This document shows, piece by piece, positions 45,860-58,150 of a stretch of 64,000 bases of DNA. The notes below the pieces were generated by a model. That model was given only the letters and a program-made list of their open reading frames with translations. It was not told where the DNA came from and made no database searches. The translations under genes and the position numbers were made by a program. Numbering within the stretch: the stretch's first letter is position 1; each line of letters starts with the position of its first letter. This DNA is from Dichotomocladium elegans (lineage: Eukaryota; Mucoromycota; Mucoromycetes; Mucorales; Lichtheimiaceae): NCBI GenBank assembly GCA_025716815.1, contig JAIXMN010000016.1, positions 62,001-126,000 of the forward strand, given 5' to 3'.

Positions 45860-47100
45860 CCACCTTGCGGCTGGCTACTGTTGCTACGCGGTATGGTAGT
45901 CTCGAGCTTATTGTTTGCCTGCGTAACAGAACATGCGACAAACGAAACCACCGGGAATGAAGGTGCCATAGCAAGCCCAGGAAAGCAGACATCCCCAGCA
46001 GAGCCGAATGTTTGCAACGTCAATCGTGAAGGCAATGACTACGCCAGCGGACCGCAAGGCCTTATAGAATCCGGCGTAGCGAGTCAGACACGTCGGATTG
46101 TTGGACATTGTGCCCATCACTTGGTACAGGTAGACCTGATAGAGCGCGGCAAGAGAAACCGTAGGCCGCATAGAGCAAGAACGGCAGCGCAAAGCGGGAG
46201 TCATTCCATGGAACCCGATCGGTATAGTTATGCTCAAAAAAAAGCTGAAAAGCAAATCCGCCGGTCCAGATGATGACGGTGCTCACGAAAAGAAACAGCG
46301 CGCCAAGCATGGTCGAATATGAGGCCGCAGACGATGGTCCTGCACACTCCAGTACAGCGTACCATTCAAAGCACGGCTGCGGTATCAAAGAAGACGACAT
46401 TCACATGGAACTGGCGAGCATAGAGCCGGTTGGATGTAAGGCAGGCTGGAACCTGATGTACGTATTATTATCCGACTTTGGCCACATTGGTGCATGCAAA
46501 AACTACCGCTTTTCTGGGCAGTTTCCTAACCAAGTAGATAAAGCGTCGTTCAGTCCATGGGTGGATTATTTCCTTGCACTCGTCCTTCCAGTGAGCTAGG
46601 ATGTCAGTGGCAACAGGTGACCCGTCTGACCATCGACGCCGGTGCAAGACGCAGAAACCATAAGCCGCCAAAAACCACGACATAGACGAATGTGGATAAC
46701 CTGCTGCCGCCACCACTGAGATTGAGACCGAGAATGCCGCCCATGTTAAAGCGCGACCAAAAGATCGAAATGCATTTTCTCCTGTCCTTTTCCTCCGGAT
46801 AGGCCATCATGACGACACCCTGGGCAGGACAAAACAGCCCAGCATAGGAGCCCATAATGATTCCCAAAGCAACCACAAATTCAGATACACATACATCGCA
46901 AAGCCGGCCGGTCCTGCCTAAAAAGAAGAAGCGGGCAGTCGTTGAATATGCAGAGAGAGACACGAAGGCAGAAAAAAAAACGGTTGCATTGATGGTCAAT
47001 ATTGTCTTTTTCCCCGAGGATGTTTGTGATCGAACTAGCAAAGAAACTGGCAAGTGTGATCTGGACAAGAGCCAATGCAAGGCTGGAAAACATGCAAAAA
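45860..47100 (-). pseudogene. Decayed tandem duplicate of the UNC93-like gene
   Basis: Pieces of the same protein appear in the same order but in changing frames. ASFFASSITNILGEK (about 47030) corresponds to FFAGSVTNKLGV. Then AQGVVMMAYPEEKDRRK with FWSRFNMGGILG (about 46815-46740), TGGFAFQLFFEHNY with LPFLLYAAYGF (about 46260-46170), and, after a frameshift, YQVMGTMSNNPTCLTRYAGF with YKALRSAG (about 46110-46050). Most of the exon-3 start is lost. No continuous model can be built, so it is a pseudogene. Confidence 0.85.
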
Positions 47101-47596
47101 AAATTAAAGAGCCAAAGCTCACGTTATTTTCAACAGCTAAAATAGACACACACACATACACACATCATCATCAGTGCGCAAGCGGCCCAAGGGATGCCCA
47201 TCCTAAAAAGCTGTGTTGTTACTGCCCATGCGCCTTTCAACAAAGGGGGGCCCAGATCTTTGGCTCCCCCCATAGTTTCACACGGATTCTTCGTGTGACA
47301 GCAATAAGCCAATGGCAGCGTCGTATTCTCTTACTATCCTGACCCCTCGGAGGATGGTGATACCAACGTGTGAGATAACGCCCACGCTCGAACCCCGCTC
47401 TGATAACCCAAAAAAAGATCGCATCTGGCTTAGTGTGATGCATGAGCGTGGATGTATGTTGCATGTACTGGAAAGTTAGCTAGTAAAAGGTTCAAATACA
47501 TGAACAGGATGGGTTGGATATAAATAATAATGAATTGCGGCCAATGGAGGGGGACATGTGTAGAGGGGAAAAAATCGAAAGGGTAGAAGAAACTGC

Positions 47597-49001
47597 TCAG
47601 GGTGATCTTGAAGTCATCCACCTGGAAATGGCTTCCATGTCCGACTCGCTTATGATCGGGCCATGCTGCTCGCTCGCGGTGGCCCTACGACTGACTGCGT
47701 CGCTAAGTTCCTGAATGGTGAAGAGAAAAAACTGATCGTGCTTGGAGAGGCGCTTCCAGATTTCTGGGCAGGTTAAAAAGGATGAGGAGGAGGATGTCGC
47801 GGTAGGAGGACGACGCATTAGGCCTCGGGTGGGGCCAAAGAGTGGTTCCGATAGCAATTGCTCGATCGCATTGTTTGACACTTTGCTGTTGACAGCTTTA
47901 ATGAATTCTTCTTGCTGGCACTTTTTTGGCCGGAGCGTGACGGGTGTGCTGATGGAGAATGTATACTGCTGCTGCTGCTGCTGCTGCTGTTGCTGCTGCT
48001 GAATCACCATGGACATTGGCGAAGGAGGAGGAGGGCCAGGTGCTATCATAGGAGGCGCATGCGTACCGACCAAGAGAGCCGAAGGATTGCTGTCTGCGGG
48101 TGATGATGGTGTGAACAGAGAATATGGACTTGGATGGATCGGAAATTCCGTTGGAATGCCTCCCCTCAGCGCAAAGTTCTCGGCCTCAAGCCTGCGAATG
48201 ATGGATCGAAGATGTTGATTTTCCTGAACAAGCTTGGCCGTGACCTGTCCATGGTTGTCCTGCACCTGCTTGATCTTCGTCTCGAGCTCCTTGACATAAC
48301 GTTCCTTGCGTTCCCGAAACGCGCGCTGTGCCGCTCGGTTCTGGGCTTTGCGTTTGGTTCTTGCATCGCGTTCTATCTATAACGGGCTATTCAGTACCAT
48401 GTGTCTCAACCTTCCCGCAATTGTAATCTCTCACACCACGTACTTCCTGGCAAAGGCTATTATTTTCCATCATCGGTTTTCGTCCGGGTCTTCGGCTCAG
48501 ATAATCGTCGTCAAGAGGTGTCATGTCTGCATTTTTTTTTATTTTTTAAATATGAAATCAGGTTATTTGGTGTCACATGACCAAAGTGAGCACAGCGATA
48601 TCATTCATATATACCTTCTTCGTCGGGCGATGTGTCCGAGACGGGTGAATTTATGTCTAATGCATCCATTGCACACACAACGCATCAGCGATCTCAAAGA
48701 AAGAAAAAACAAGGACATTTGCTAGCTTACGCGCAAACTTTGCAACATAATCATCATCGTCCCGCTTTCTCTTTTCCCCAAAACAGAGGAAATCCTCGTC
48801 TTCGGGCATGGTGAGGAACATAGACGTAGGGGAGTGCACCGATGTTGATGGTGATCTGATGGTCATTGGAGAAGGAAAGGAATCTGCCGGGCCAAGGATG
48901 ATGGGCTGGATATTGCTCGAGATATCAGGAGAGTTTGTCGCTATTAGCGAAGTAGATGAGGGGGTATTTGATGCAAAAGCTTTAGTGGTAGTAGCTGCCA
49001 T
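47597..49001 (-). CDS. bZIP transcription factor, Yap/Pap1-type
   Basis: Exons 49001-48731 and 48372-47597; 348 aa. The basic region RKAQNRAAQRAFRERKERYV carries the Yap-type N-x2-A-Q-x2-F-R signature, followed by a leucine zipper (ELETKIKQVQDNHGQVTAKL, ENQHLRSIIRRLEAEN). A Pro-rich region, a CAG-coded poly-Gln run (47977-48000) and a C-terminal acidic segment (FTIQELSDAVSRRA) follow. Yap proteins drive oxidative and metal-stress genes. I saw no pair of Cys-rich redox domains as in Yap1, so its trigger is unknown. The 358-nt intron is long for this locus and may hide another exon. Confidence 0.85.
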
Positions 49002-49758
49002 TATGAGAGATCGTGTCCGTGTGTTGCACTAGATTCGACCGCAGATTAGAAGAGAGAAAAGTAGAGAAAGAGAAAGAGAAAGAGCTGAGGAACCGTCTTG
49101 GTGCAGTAGGGTTATATATACTTTCCGGTTCTCCACGGTTAGTTTTCGTCATGTGCTAGGACACCTTCCCTTGTTATATAGGTAGCTGGTCTGAGGTTAG
49201 CAGACATCGCATCTAGAAAAAAAAAAGAGCTCCGTTAACATGTCCCGCTGATAAGAGGTCCACCTCGTGGTGCGCAGAAGCTTCGCACATTTGCACAATA
49301 CAATAAAATTAAGTGATGAAGATCTCTTGAGTCTAGAGAGCAAGGAATGCCATACCTCAACTGTACTTCTTCCACAATACTTCTTTGATGGCGATTCAAC
49401 TTTCCTTTTTGGGCGCCAACGTGGGCGGATGGGGGGTGAGGTGGGGAAAGATTGGTCGTAGTGGGGGTTGGGGGGGGGCGGGTGTTCGAGGACAAACTCT
49501 ATTCTCCTGGTGATTGGCAAAATTTCTGTAAGACAAACGCTCCCCGCCGCGCACTTGTTTCATATATATTTTAAACCAAGCGCATTCTGGTATTTCGTAC
49601 TCGTTATCATCATGACCAAGACAAAGACTTTCTTTGGTTTGTTGTATATTATATAAAATCAGGCTTGACAGAAGAAAGTAGGGGAGGGGGGTTTAAGCAA
49701 AGAGAGAAAACTATAGACAAATAAATTACATCGTGGGAAATCGAGTACCCACATACAG
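49002..49758. other. Intergenic region, no gene seen
   Basis: A GA-rich stretch (49050-49085) lies upstream of the bZIP gene. No coding supported. Confidence 0.45.
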
Positions 49759-51545
49759 CTACGGTTTAACGTCGTTCATGCGGTAGAATGGACGGCTCGC
49801 CTTCACCTGATTGTGACGGCGGTAGAAGTAGAGAGCCACTAGGGCAACACCAACAACAAAGAGAATTACGCCGACCGATATACCCGCCTTACCGCCTGTC
49901 GAGAGATGACTGCTGCCAGTCTCGCCACTCGCGGGTTTTCCGTCCGTACCATATTTGTGTGGTGCACATGCCACAGTCGAAAAGATTTCGTTGACATTGC
50001 ATGTGTATGTGTCGTTAGAGATCGTCCGAGCCGGATCGTTCTTGGAAAAGCCCCGCATCCAAGTGAACGAATAGCTGGTGTCATAAGTCGGAGCGAACAT
50101 GTAGATGATATCTGCAAGAGGATGCATTAAGTCCCATTTATCAGCAATTAGGCCATAGTCTCTTTGTTACCTCGAAGCATTAAATCCGGACGCACAGGCG
50201 ATCGCTGCTCCCAGTCTAAGGGTTGACAACGATCAGTACATGGTCAAGCACACCAGTCAGTTAGTCCATATACCTCCATAACCGGTTCGGCTCATCAAAC
50301 CATCGGTACGATACACGCCCTTATCAGCAATGAAGTCCTCCTTATAAAGGTCTGTGCCCGGAGTAAAGCCACCCAATGTAAGCCAACTGTCATAGGATTG
50401 GTTGCCGAGGTTGTTCAGAGGGGACATGTCGATAACATAATCAGCTTGATTGATCTGCGTGTGGAAATCGGTCAAGTGAACAAAGGCATTACTCTGAGCC
50501 GAATTCGGGGCAATCAGCGTGCCACCTGAAGTGAACAGCAATGAGCATGTGACGTTAATTTCCTCCGACCACGCCTTCTCACCGCACCTGCAGCTTCCAC
50601 GAGCTCACGATAATAAGTATCGCGGAGCAAAAACCAGGTCTTGTTGGATGCCTCGTAGTATGTCCATGCAATGTTGACCTGGTCCTTCATGTCCTGCATG
50701 TTGCTCTTGTGGCACTCGTAAGCATTCTCAATGTTGAAAAACTTGGTTGTTGCGTCAGCCTCCCGGTTGAAAAAGAGAGCAATATAAACTAGCCAGGACG
50801 CTTTCTAAGGGTTTCGAATGAGCAATTTTGTTTTGTTTTGCTTCGTACTGCACCAAAGAACGAACCTGGAGGGGAGATAGGTTAGGGCTGTCGGGAGAAA
50901 ACCCAACATAAGCTGCGCCACCTGTAATTAGGCTGCTTTTATCGCTAAAGATGAGATCGACTGTGTTTGAGCCTGGCGTGTTCGTGATGTTGGAGTAGCA
51001 TGGTGAAGACACGTTCTGATATGCTTCGATTGATTTGACCGAGTCTGTCAGATTAAGAAGCTATGTTTACATCGATCAGTCAACTGTCCACCCAGGCACA
51101 TATACAGCCCCCGGCTGTTCTTCACCCACGTTTAGTTACCTCCAGGTACGGAAGAATATTACGAGCGGATGCTATACCGACATTTGTGACTGGGATATTG
51201 ACGGCCGCATGATAGCCGTTGGTGAAGTTGCTGGTTGGCTGGCCACAGCAGACAAGCGCATATTTTTCATTCAAGACGTTGTTGGTAACGACTTTATACC
51301 AGTTGTAATACTCCACAGTAAATCCATTCTGCGAATCTGAAAAAGGAGAAGAAAAGCTCGAGTAAGCTATTGCTGTTGGAAGAAAACATTAGGTAGTTGT
51401 CCTGCTTACCGTTTGCAACCCGGACAGTGGTATCGAATCGGTTCACCGTGGTATCAAAGCCAGCATTTTGGCCACTGACACCGGCCGTCAGGATCAGACC
51501 GATGATAGCAATGACTCGGGCAAATTGGAAGATAGACCGAGCCAT
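49759..51545 (-). CDS. Type-I membrane protein with periplasmic-binding-protein-like ectodomain
   Basis: Seven exons: 51545-51410, 51336-51140, 51060-50866, 50804-50588, 50525-50274, 50215-50171 (45 nt), 50111-49759; 464 aa. An N-terminal signal peptide (MARSIFQFARVIAIIGLILT) is followed by an extracellular domain with many N-x-S/T sites: YNWYKVVTNNVLNEKYALVC, IPVTNVGIASARNILPYLEV, SSLITGGAAYVGFS, KVNIAWTYYEAS-like VNIAWTYYEASNKTWFL, GGTLIAPNS and ADYVIDMSPLNN. A C-terminal membrane helix (GISVGVILFVVGVALVALYF) and a short basic tail complete it. The two-lobed ectodomain resembles substrate-binding (TroA/FepB-like) folds found in a family of secreted fungal proteins; ligand unknown. Paired Cys in YALVCCG and YECHK may form disulfides. 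Confidence 0.75.
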
Positions 51546-53285
51546 GGAAGGGTAGGGAAAAATATCGAGAGAGGGGAAAACAAAAGAAAGAGAGAAGACT
51601 CTTGCTAAAGTGCATATGATTACAATAATAAAATGAACCCCAAAGTCCGAAATCTCGTCTATGTAGTACAAGCGCATCCTTCGTGGATCCGAGATGGGAA
51701 GCAGGCATTGTGTTCTTTATACGTTTGTAGCCGCTTTCTCAATATACCCATCCTTTGCTCTAGCATAAAAGTTGGCGATTGATTCCCTAATTCAGGCAAC
51801 CTATGGCACTGCATTTAGACGTTTGACGAGTACAATCATCACGCACGGTTCCCATCCTACTGGATAGGCTGAACTTTTTTGCTTGAATGTAATATCTCCT
51901 CTTCAATATTTCCTACAAGGACATCGACAGCTGAGATTGCTGCTTTCTCGGGAATCAGTTGACTTCTCTCTCCCCCATCACCCGAGATAGAGAGCAAAGA
52001 AGTTGAGCAAAACAATCAGAAAAACCGATCGCCCCAAATACTTTTATGACTTTTGTCTTCAACCCCATAATACCGCCTTTACGCGTTTGGTGCGAAATAT
52101 AATACGGATGGCATACATATACATATAATGTCGTTTAGGCGTGATGAGTTTTTTCTGCTCTTCGGTTTCCGTCGTCGGCATTCTTTGCTACAGCTGAGGC
52201 AACACAAGATCGATGTGGAAAAAATTTTCATTCTGCCCATCTGCAAAAATGGAGTTTATCCCGCTTGACGCACTGCCATCTGAATCACGTATACTTATCC
52301 AACCATAGCCGGAGAAACATGAACATTTAGGTGTCAATTAGCCATCTCACTCACACACACACACTCTCTCTCGTTTGGCGTGTGTCTCGGTAGGGGTAAA
52401 ATCGCTAGAGAAGACGAAGGGAAAATAGGACGTTTAGAATCGTAATGTAGGAGCAACGGACCTGATGCTTCCACGCTACACTGAGATAGGGTGGATCCTG
52501 AAAGCAGACCTTGTGGATTATCCCAATTCTTTGTGTCATAAAGATACTGGGAGGTGAGGGCGGCTGCTGACGCGTGTTGGACATACTCCAGGATGCGAGG
52601 AATGATCAGGTGTTTATATCTTGCATGTCAAACATACCGCTTTCCACCTCCTCCCCGAGCTGGTCACATGATATGATGGGGAAATAAAGTACGGCCCTTA
52701 CAATATTTATTTATTTAATCATGTCATGCTACTACATATTAACCAGCCCTAGCACTTTCTTCCCATGCAATGACCGAAAAGAACCGGAAAATGTCGAAGG
52801 ATGCCCTTAGATTAAGAGAAAAAGGGGTGTATATGATTATTCTAAGAGTACGCATCGCTTTTTTTCTTTCTTTCTTTCTTGCAACAAAGCACACACACAC
52901 GTATATATATATATATATGCTCTCTCGCTCTCTCTTCGCTCCTCTCAAAGTAGAAGCCAAAAAAAGGGTAACCCGGTCCCGGGCAAGTCCCAGTCCAGCC
53001 CGGCTCGGGAAACACTTGGGTCATCATATCTGAGTATGTTGCAGTTTTGTGTCAGGGCCCATGACAAAACGTTTTAGAAGCATGTACAGAGGGGCACACT
53101 TGCACTTGAGAATTTATTGCAAACATGGGGTAAAGAGGGTGCGTGCGCCTGTGCGCCTGTGCGTGTGTACGTGCGTGCGTACGTGTGCGTGTGCGTGCGA
53201 GTGTGCCTGTGCCTGTGCTTGTGCGCGTGCGTGTGTGTATATGTGTGCATGCGGATGAAATGCAACTGAGCTGGCGTCTCCCTTG
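51546..53285. other. Intergenic region with low-complexity tracts
   Basis: No gene seen. Contains CA/TA and CT tracts (52350-52370, 52885-52935) and the GT-rich array at 53140-53255. Confidence 0.5.
53140..53255. repeat. GTGCGT/GTGCCT-rich minisatellite
   Basis: About 115 bp of imperfect alternating purine-pyrimidine units (GTGCGTGT, GTGCCTGT), capable of Z-DNA. It is just downstream of the stop codon of the next gene. Confidence 0.75.
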
Positions 53286-55115
53286 CTACTCTGGGTGAGT
53301 GTGTTGCTGGGCAAGAGTCGGCATTGTACATGAAGAAGCGGGTGCAGAGGATGAAGCGGACGAAGAGGAAGCGGAAGCCACCTGCGGTCGGTGGTGATGT
53401 GAAGGTGCTATTTGTGATGGCGACGACTGTATCTGCTGCTGTGGTTGCTGTTGCGGTTGTTGTTGTTGCGGTTGGTGGTGGTGATGATGGTGTTCGGTCG
53501 ACGGGATTAAAGGCGATGGGGACGCGGACGGGGACGCGGACGGGGACGAGGACGGGGCTTGTATAGGGCCAGGAGTAGCAGTAGCAGTAGCAGCAGGTCG
53601 GGCACCATAGAATCGTTCGGGGGAGTATTTTTGTTTCAGGGTCTGAAGAACGGCTTGGTTCTCAGGCCGATGAAACTCGTGCATGAATTCGGCCCATTCG
53701 CCGGTGTTGAAATTGTGGAGGAGTTTCCGGCCGGACACTTGCTTGCTGAGGAGCAAGAAGCCACGCCCGACAATCCCACATACCTGACAGATCCGCTCAC
53801 CAATGGTAAGACGTCGACGGATCGCCTCCCAGTTTGTATTGACAAGGACTTTTTCGATATCTGCTCGGCACTGGACCAGGACCGGCCGCGGGTCCCCACC
53901 CCCGCCGCCACCCCCGGCCGCCAGGTCCCGTTGCTGTTGCTGGTGCTGCTGCTGCCGTTCCATCTCAAGGTCCCGATATGCCAAGAAGAGCTGGAAATAC
54001 TCAAAATTAAAATATACTCCCGCATTCTTCGGTGCGAAGTCGCAGTCGTAGTGGGCTGGTAAATTGGCAAACGTCGCGAACCGGTGCAGTGGGGACATGG
54101 CCGCATATTTTGTACTACGCTCTTGCTGTTGGATAATCAACTTCACATCCTCATCAACCATGTTGGCCTGATGGAAAAGATCCGCCTCGGGCACCTTGAG
54201 CAGATCTTGAATGATCTCGTTGCCTAGCAATCAACTATCAGACTCCAGACTCCAAACTTGCGCGCGCGCATGTGTGTGTCTTTTATACTCACGTCGGACA
54301 CCATATTCTTTGTCGCGCGGGCTAGCTTTCTTGGCGCGCTTCGGCGCTTCCTTCACAGGCGCTTTACGTTTCACACCTACTGCCTCGGCTGTAGTAGCAG
54401 CAGCAGCAGCAGCAGCAGCAGCGGGTGATGAGACCGAGGCTAATGCCGCCTGAAGAAGTTGCTGGGGAGTGCTTTCAGCACCTGCGGCCGCGGCTGCTGC
54501 CGCTGCCGCTGCCGCTGCCGCTGCCGAAAACAGGCTCGATTCGACGGGGTTGAGCATTTTGAGGGAATCAAACTGATCATTATTCGCGGCTGTAGCAGCA
54601 GCAGCGGTGGCTGTAGTGGCTGTGGTTGCGGGCGCGGCCGCAGTGGGTGTGGTGGTATGATAAAGATCGTGCTGGGTGCCGGTTACGTTTACCGCATACA
54701 CCTGTTGTTCTTGACGAAACATGACCTTCGGCATGTGAGGCACCTTCAGAAAGACGACGTTATCACCCAAAGCATGACATAGCGCAAAGAACATGGCGGC
54801 CGTCTGTGTTGGTGAACGTTGGGTCTTGATATCCTTGACGCACTGGTAAAACCGGAGAATGCGATCGTCGCCTAGGATGTCTGCGAGTGTCGGCGAAAGA
54901 AAGAGACAGTCATCTTGGCCGCTGCTGCTGCCGTTGTGGTTGCCTGTGCTATTGCCACTGCCGCCTGAGCCGGTTAGTCCTCCGGCGCTGCTCACTGGGG
55001 CATTGATGCCTCCACCCGTGGTTGCGCTACTGCCGCTACCACTGCCGCTGCCGCTGCTGTTGCTACCTGTTTGGACACGGAAAGGGTCTTGGTGCGAGGA
55101 AGCGTTGGAGTCCAT
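53286..55115 (-). CDS. Nuclear-type low-complexity protein of unknown function
   Basis: Exons 55115-54293 and 54223-53286; 586 aa from MDSNASSHQDPF. The N-terminus is Ser/Gly-rich. A first conserved-looking block follows (FLSPTLADILGDDRILRFYQ, MFFALCHALGDNVVFLKVPH), then two poly-Ala tracts and a bipartite basic signal (VKRKAPVKEAPKRAKK). The second exon holds KYAAMSPLHRFATFANLPAH, then TIGERICQVCGIVGRGFLLL with SKQVSGRKLLHNFNTGEWAE, and a Pro/Gln/His/Ser tail with HHHHHH. The GERI...LLSKQVSG...F block looks like a domain shared with uncharacterised fungal proteins. The basic signal and homopolymers suggest a transcription-related role; no DNA-binding domain is visible. Confidence 0.65.
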
Positions 55116-56599
55116 CAAATGTTTTGTTGTTGTCCTTGCTGTAAAAGGTTGAGGGGAGAACGATTGATAAAAGCCTGGATTTTTTAGAGGAGCGGAAGAA
55201 GAATCTTTGTTCAAGAGGAAAGGGGAGGAAAGGGTGTGTGCGTGTTGTGCGGTCAAGGTTCGAGCCGTGCGGAGGGAAACGGTCCGGCTCAAGTGCGAAG
55301 GAGAAGGAAAAGAGGGGAGAAACCGACCCCGATCACAAGCAAAAACGTTGGGGCTTTTCCGGCTGCGCCCAGTTTCCCAATACGGACACAGTCAAATCAC
55401 ATTCAATCGAACTTATCCAATGACAACAAAAAACTTTCGAACGCCGCCGACGCGCTGATTCAAATGGCGGACTTGCTATCCCGCTGCGCTTTACAACGAA
55501 TAAGGCAACCTGAGATGGGTCACGAAACACCCGGTTGACGACTAATCCCCCGCAACCCAAAACGACTTTGGGAGGCGGGGCCACAGAAACGGTCGTGTCA
55601 CCGGCCTTACCAAGAGACAAACAACATCTCTCTGACTGATGTTTCGAGAGGCTAATGATATATTTTTCTCTACAAAATTACAAGTCGCGTTTATGCCCAG
55701 AAAAAGTTTACGCGTGAGGACAAAGCACAAAAAGCTCCCTTCTCTAAATACATCGAGTCTCGAGGAATCGATGTGCCTATTTTCCATCTTATCCGCCAGA
55801 ATTCGCCCTATTGAACAGCTGTTTTGCCGATTGTGAAGGGCAAAGTAAAATGCAATAGGTTCTTGGAAAGCGAGACAATGATACCCGGCTCGGTGAAGCA
55901 TCGAATAGCTTAAAGTTGAGCGATTTCGAAGGACTGGTCTCTTATTCTTGCCGGGGCCTAGTTGACTGTCGAAATGGGGAAAACTATGGATGGACTTGTG
56001 ATAATTCTACAGAGACAATCACGATGTGTATATGGTTATGGATATGTTAAAAAAAAAAAGAGGAAAAGAGGGAGTACAACAAGATATCGGATCGCATATT
56101 TCTTTGGATATGTCGAGATATAAGGAGCATTGCTCCTATTGCGATGGTGCAGTATTAGATCGGACCTCGGATAAAACGACGAAATAGATTCTATAAACTA
56201 TGATGGGTGAACGGTCACTTGTCTAATTGGACAGAGCATTTCATCAGCGAAACAGACGACAAAGCGTTTTATCATGCTTTGATGTCTTTGTGGAGTGTAT
56301 GTTTGTTTCTCATTGATAATAAGTGGAAAGACATGTTCACATATGAGACAATAAGTTGATGCAGCAGTGGTTTTAATGCCCAATCCATGGCGCACAACAA
56401 CACAATTTCCTTGCTGCCTCGGAATCAAACAGTGTCACTCACATTGTGATAGATTGGACCCTTGATGCAACGTTTTGCAGCCAAGTCATCGCCTGCGCGG
56501 ATTTTGATCATCATGTTGACAATACGAAAAAATCAAATGGCCCATTTAAATTGTCTGCAACAAGCCTGTGGGCTGATAAACAAGAAGCATTGCGACGAG
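55116..56599. other. Intergenic region with a transposon fragment
   Basis: No gene seen. About 55675-55730 (GTTTACGCGTGAGGACAAAG) resembles 29335-29365 of the IS630 relic, suggesting a third, tiny fragment of that family. Confidence 0.45.
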
Positions 56600-57010
56600 A
56601 GTCGTATATATAAGTCTCTGAAGGATGATATCATTTGATACGTTGTTTCAGCATTTCGAATCTATCCTTGGCCTCTCTTCCAAGGGTTATCCGGTATGAA
56701 TCTTTATATCAACTTGCTTGTTATTCGAGTCTAACACCTTTAATCTTTGTAGAATGACCAATCGTACCTGTAGTTGATGAACCATGGAGGACCGCCACTC
56801 GGCTGCCTTCGGGCAGGGCCTTCCGCTCTATTTTTCGCGTCTTGCGCTGCCTGTGCCTCTCCCTGCCGCACCACCACTCTTCCGCCAAGATTACCACCAT
56901 CTGCATACCTGGATACGCCTGGCGTAAGCCGCGTTGGTAAGTCAAAGTGTAAAGGATATGTTTTCTGCTGACTAACGAAACCTTTATAACTGTTAAACGA
57001 CATTACTTCA
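56600..57010 (+). mobile_element. Fanzor-element relic C
   Basis: TATATATAAG (about 56608), a leader, then CTTTGTAG (56747-56754) followed by AATGACCAATCGTACCTGT. The last codon keeps the second Cys of the C-x4-C pair seen as CTNQNC in the Fanzor. ACCATGGAGGACCGCCACTC and GGCTGCCTTCGGGCAGGG follow: the RDLAA block with Asp changed to His, and hairpin CTGCC-TTCG-GGCAG (56803-56816). The right end has GTAAGTC (56937) and CTGACTAACG (56968-56977). The TTATCG hairpin of A and B is absent. Same family and order as A, D and E, about 50 kb away. Confidence 0.62.
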
Positions 57011-57570
57011 ACTTGTATACAAAATTTATTTTGGAAAATAAAGTGTTTTCTTTCCATGCTATTCCGAGTCCTACTATCGTAGAAACAACAGCAGAAGGGA
57101 AGTCGATGGCGTTTTCCCCAAAAGTCAGCTGACGGCAAGGTACTTTATGCATCGCTCACCCCGTCTCAGTACAATCTATGTATGCTAACCAAACCTTCTT
57201 TCCCATCCTCAACTGTTCCTATACGGAGCAAAGCGCCTGTCGGACGTATTTAAACGCGTGTCTGTATCCGTTCATTCAGGGGTATGGGTGCCAACGTTTG
57301 TTAGTATTGTTATCTCAAGCTACAAAAGTACATACAATGGAAAAAGCCAAAGGTAGAAAAAAGAAAAAGAGAGAGAGAGAGAGAGCGGTCCAAGACTTTC
57401 TTCCTTTTCTCGACATCTTCGAGGCATGGGGTTAGCGAGCGGCATCAAATTATAAACTAGCAGATAGGGATAAAATGGTCAACGATCTCCCTAACACAAC
57501 AGGTAAGAATGACCAAGGCGCGGTGGACGGATCCATTACAGGAGGAGGGAAAGAGAGATATGCTGTTACG
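57011..57570. other. No gene confidently seen
   Basis: A plus-strand frame at 57178-57435 has no motifs. The 3' part may contain the last exon of the minus-strand gene that follows. Confidence 0.35.
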
Positions 57571-58150
57571 TTAAGGAGGGGAGGTGTTGAACACGTACCA
57601 GTCACTTTCCTCGGATGCTATCTTGATCATTTCGAAGCGTGTGCAGATGTTGGTCAGTGATTCCATTGACGCTTGAAGAGAAGTAATGTTTTCATTCTCG
57701 TTAGCAGCCCAGAGCTGATCGGACATCCATTCTCGAAGACGGAGGCATTCTTCGTAAGCATCCTTTGTTGAGAAATGAATTAAACGATGGGGAAGTGCCA
57801 CGAAATATACGTTTCATCTTCCAGCGGGATGGCCGGGTACAGTAGGTAGTCTCGGCAAAGAATAGGGATGAAACTACCGTGTCTTGCTGTAGGAGTGAAC
57901 TCACCTTGGCAGTTTGATTGGTCTGGATATGGTGCGGCTCCAGCATGTTGAGCAGCTCAGTCAAGAACGTGCCTTGACGATCGGCCTGTCGGACGGCTTC
58001 CTCGATGCTCACGGGCGAAGAGGAGATGGTGAATGAGGAAGTCTTATGGTATGTGTGCGGGGGCGGGCAAGTGTCAGAATCAGATAGGTGGGGCCGCGTT
58101 CGTCGGGAACTTACGTTGGGCAAAGTATATCCAGCAACTTGGAGAGACAT
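57571..58150 (-). CDS. Small helical protein, possibly GAT-domain (LSB5/TOM1-like), 3' end uncertain
   Basis: Exons 58150-58115, 58042-57905, 57762 onward. The product reads MSLQVAGYTLPN, then VSIEEAVRQADRQGTFLTEL, then DAYEECLRLREWMSDQLWAA and SLQASMESLTNICTRFEMIK. Three amphipathic helices of this spacing resemble the ubiquitin- and Arf-binding GAT domain of GGA/TOM1/Lsb5 sorting proteins, without a VHS domain. The first frame stops at 57571, but a strong donor (GTACGT at 57598) just before suggests another exon I could not place. Identity is tentative. Confidence 0.4.

Noticed and set aside
47380..47430. tRNA-like TTCGA sequence on the minus strand
   Set aside because: The flanking bases do not form T, anticodon or acceptor stems; other GTTCGA sites in the window fail the same test.
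53049..53331. Cys/His/Thr-repeat open frames
   Set aside because: They are translations of the GTGCGT minisatellite downstream of the neighbouring gene.
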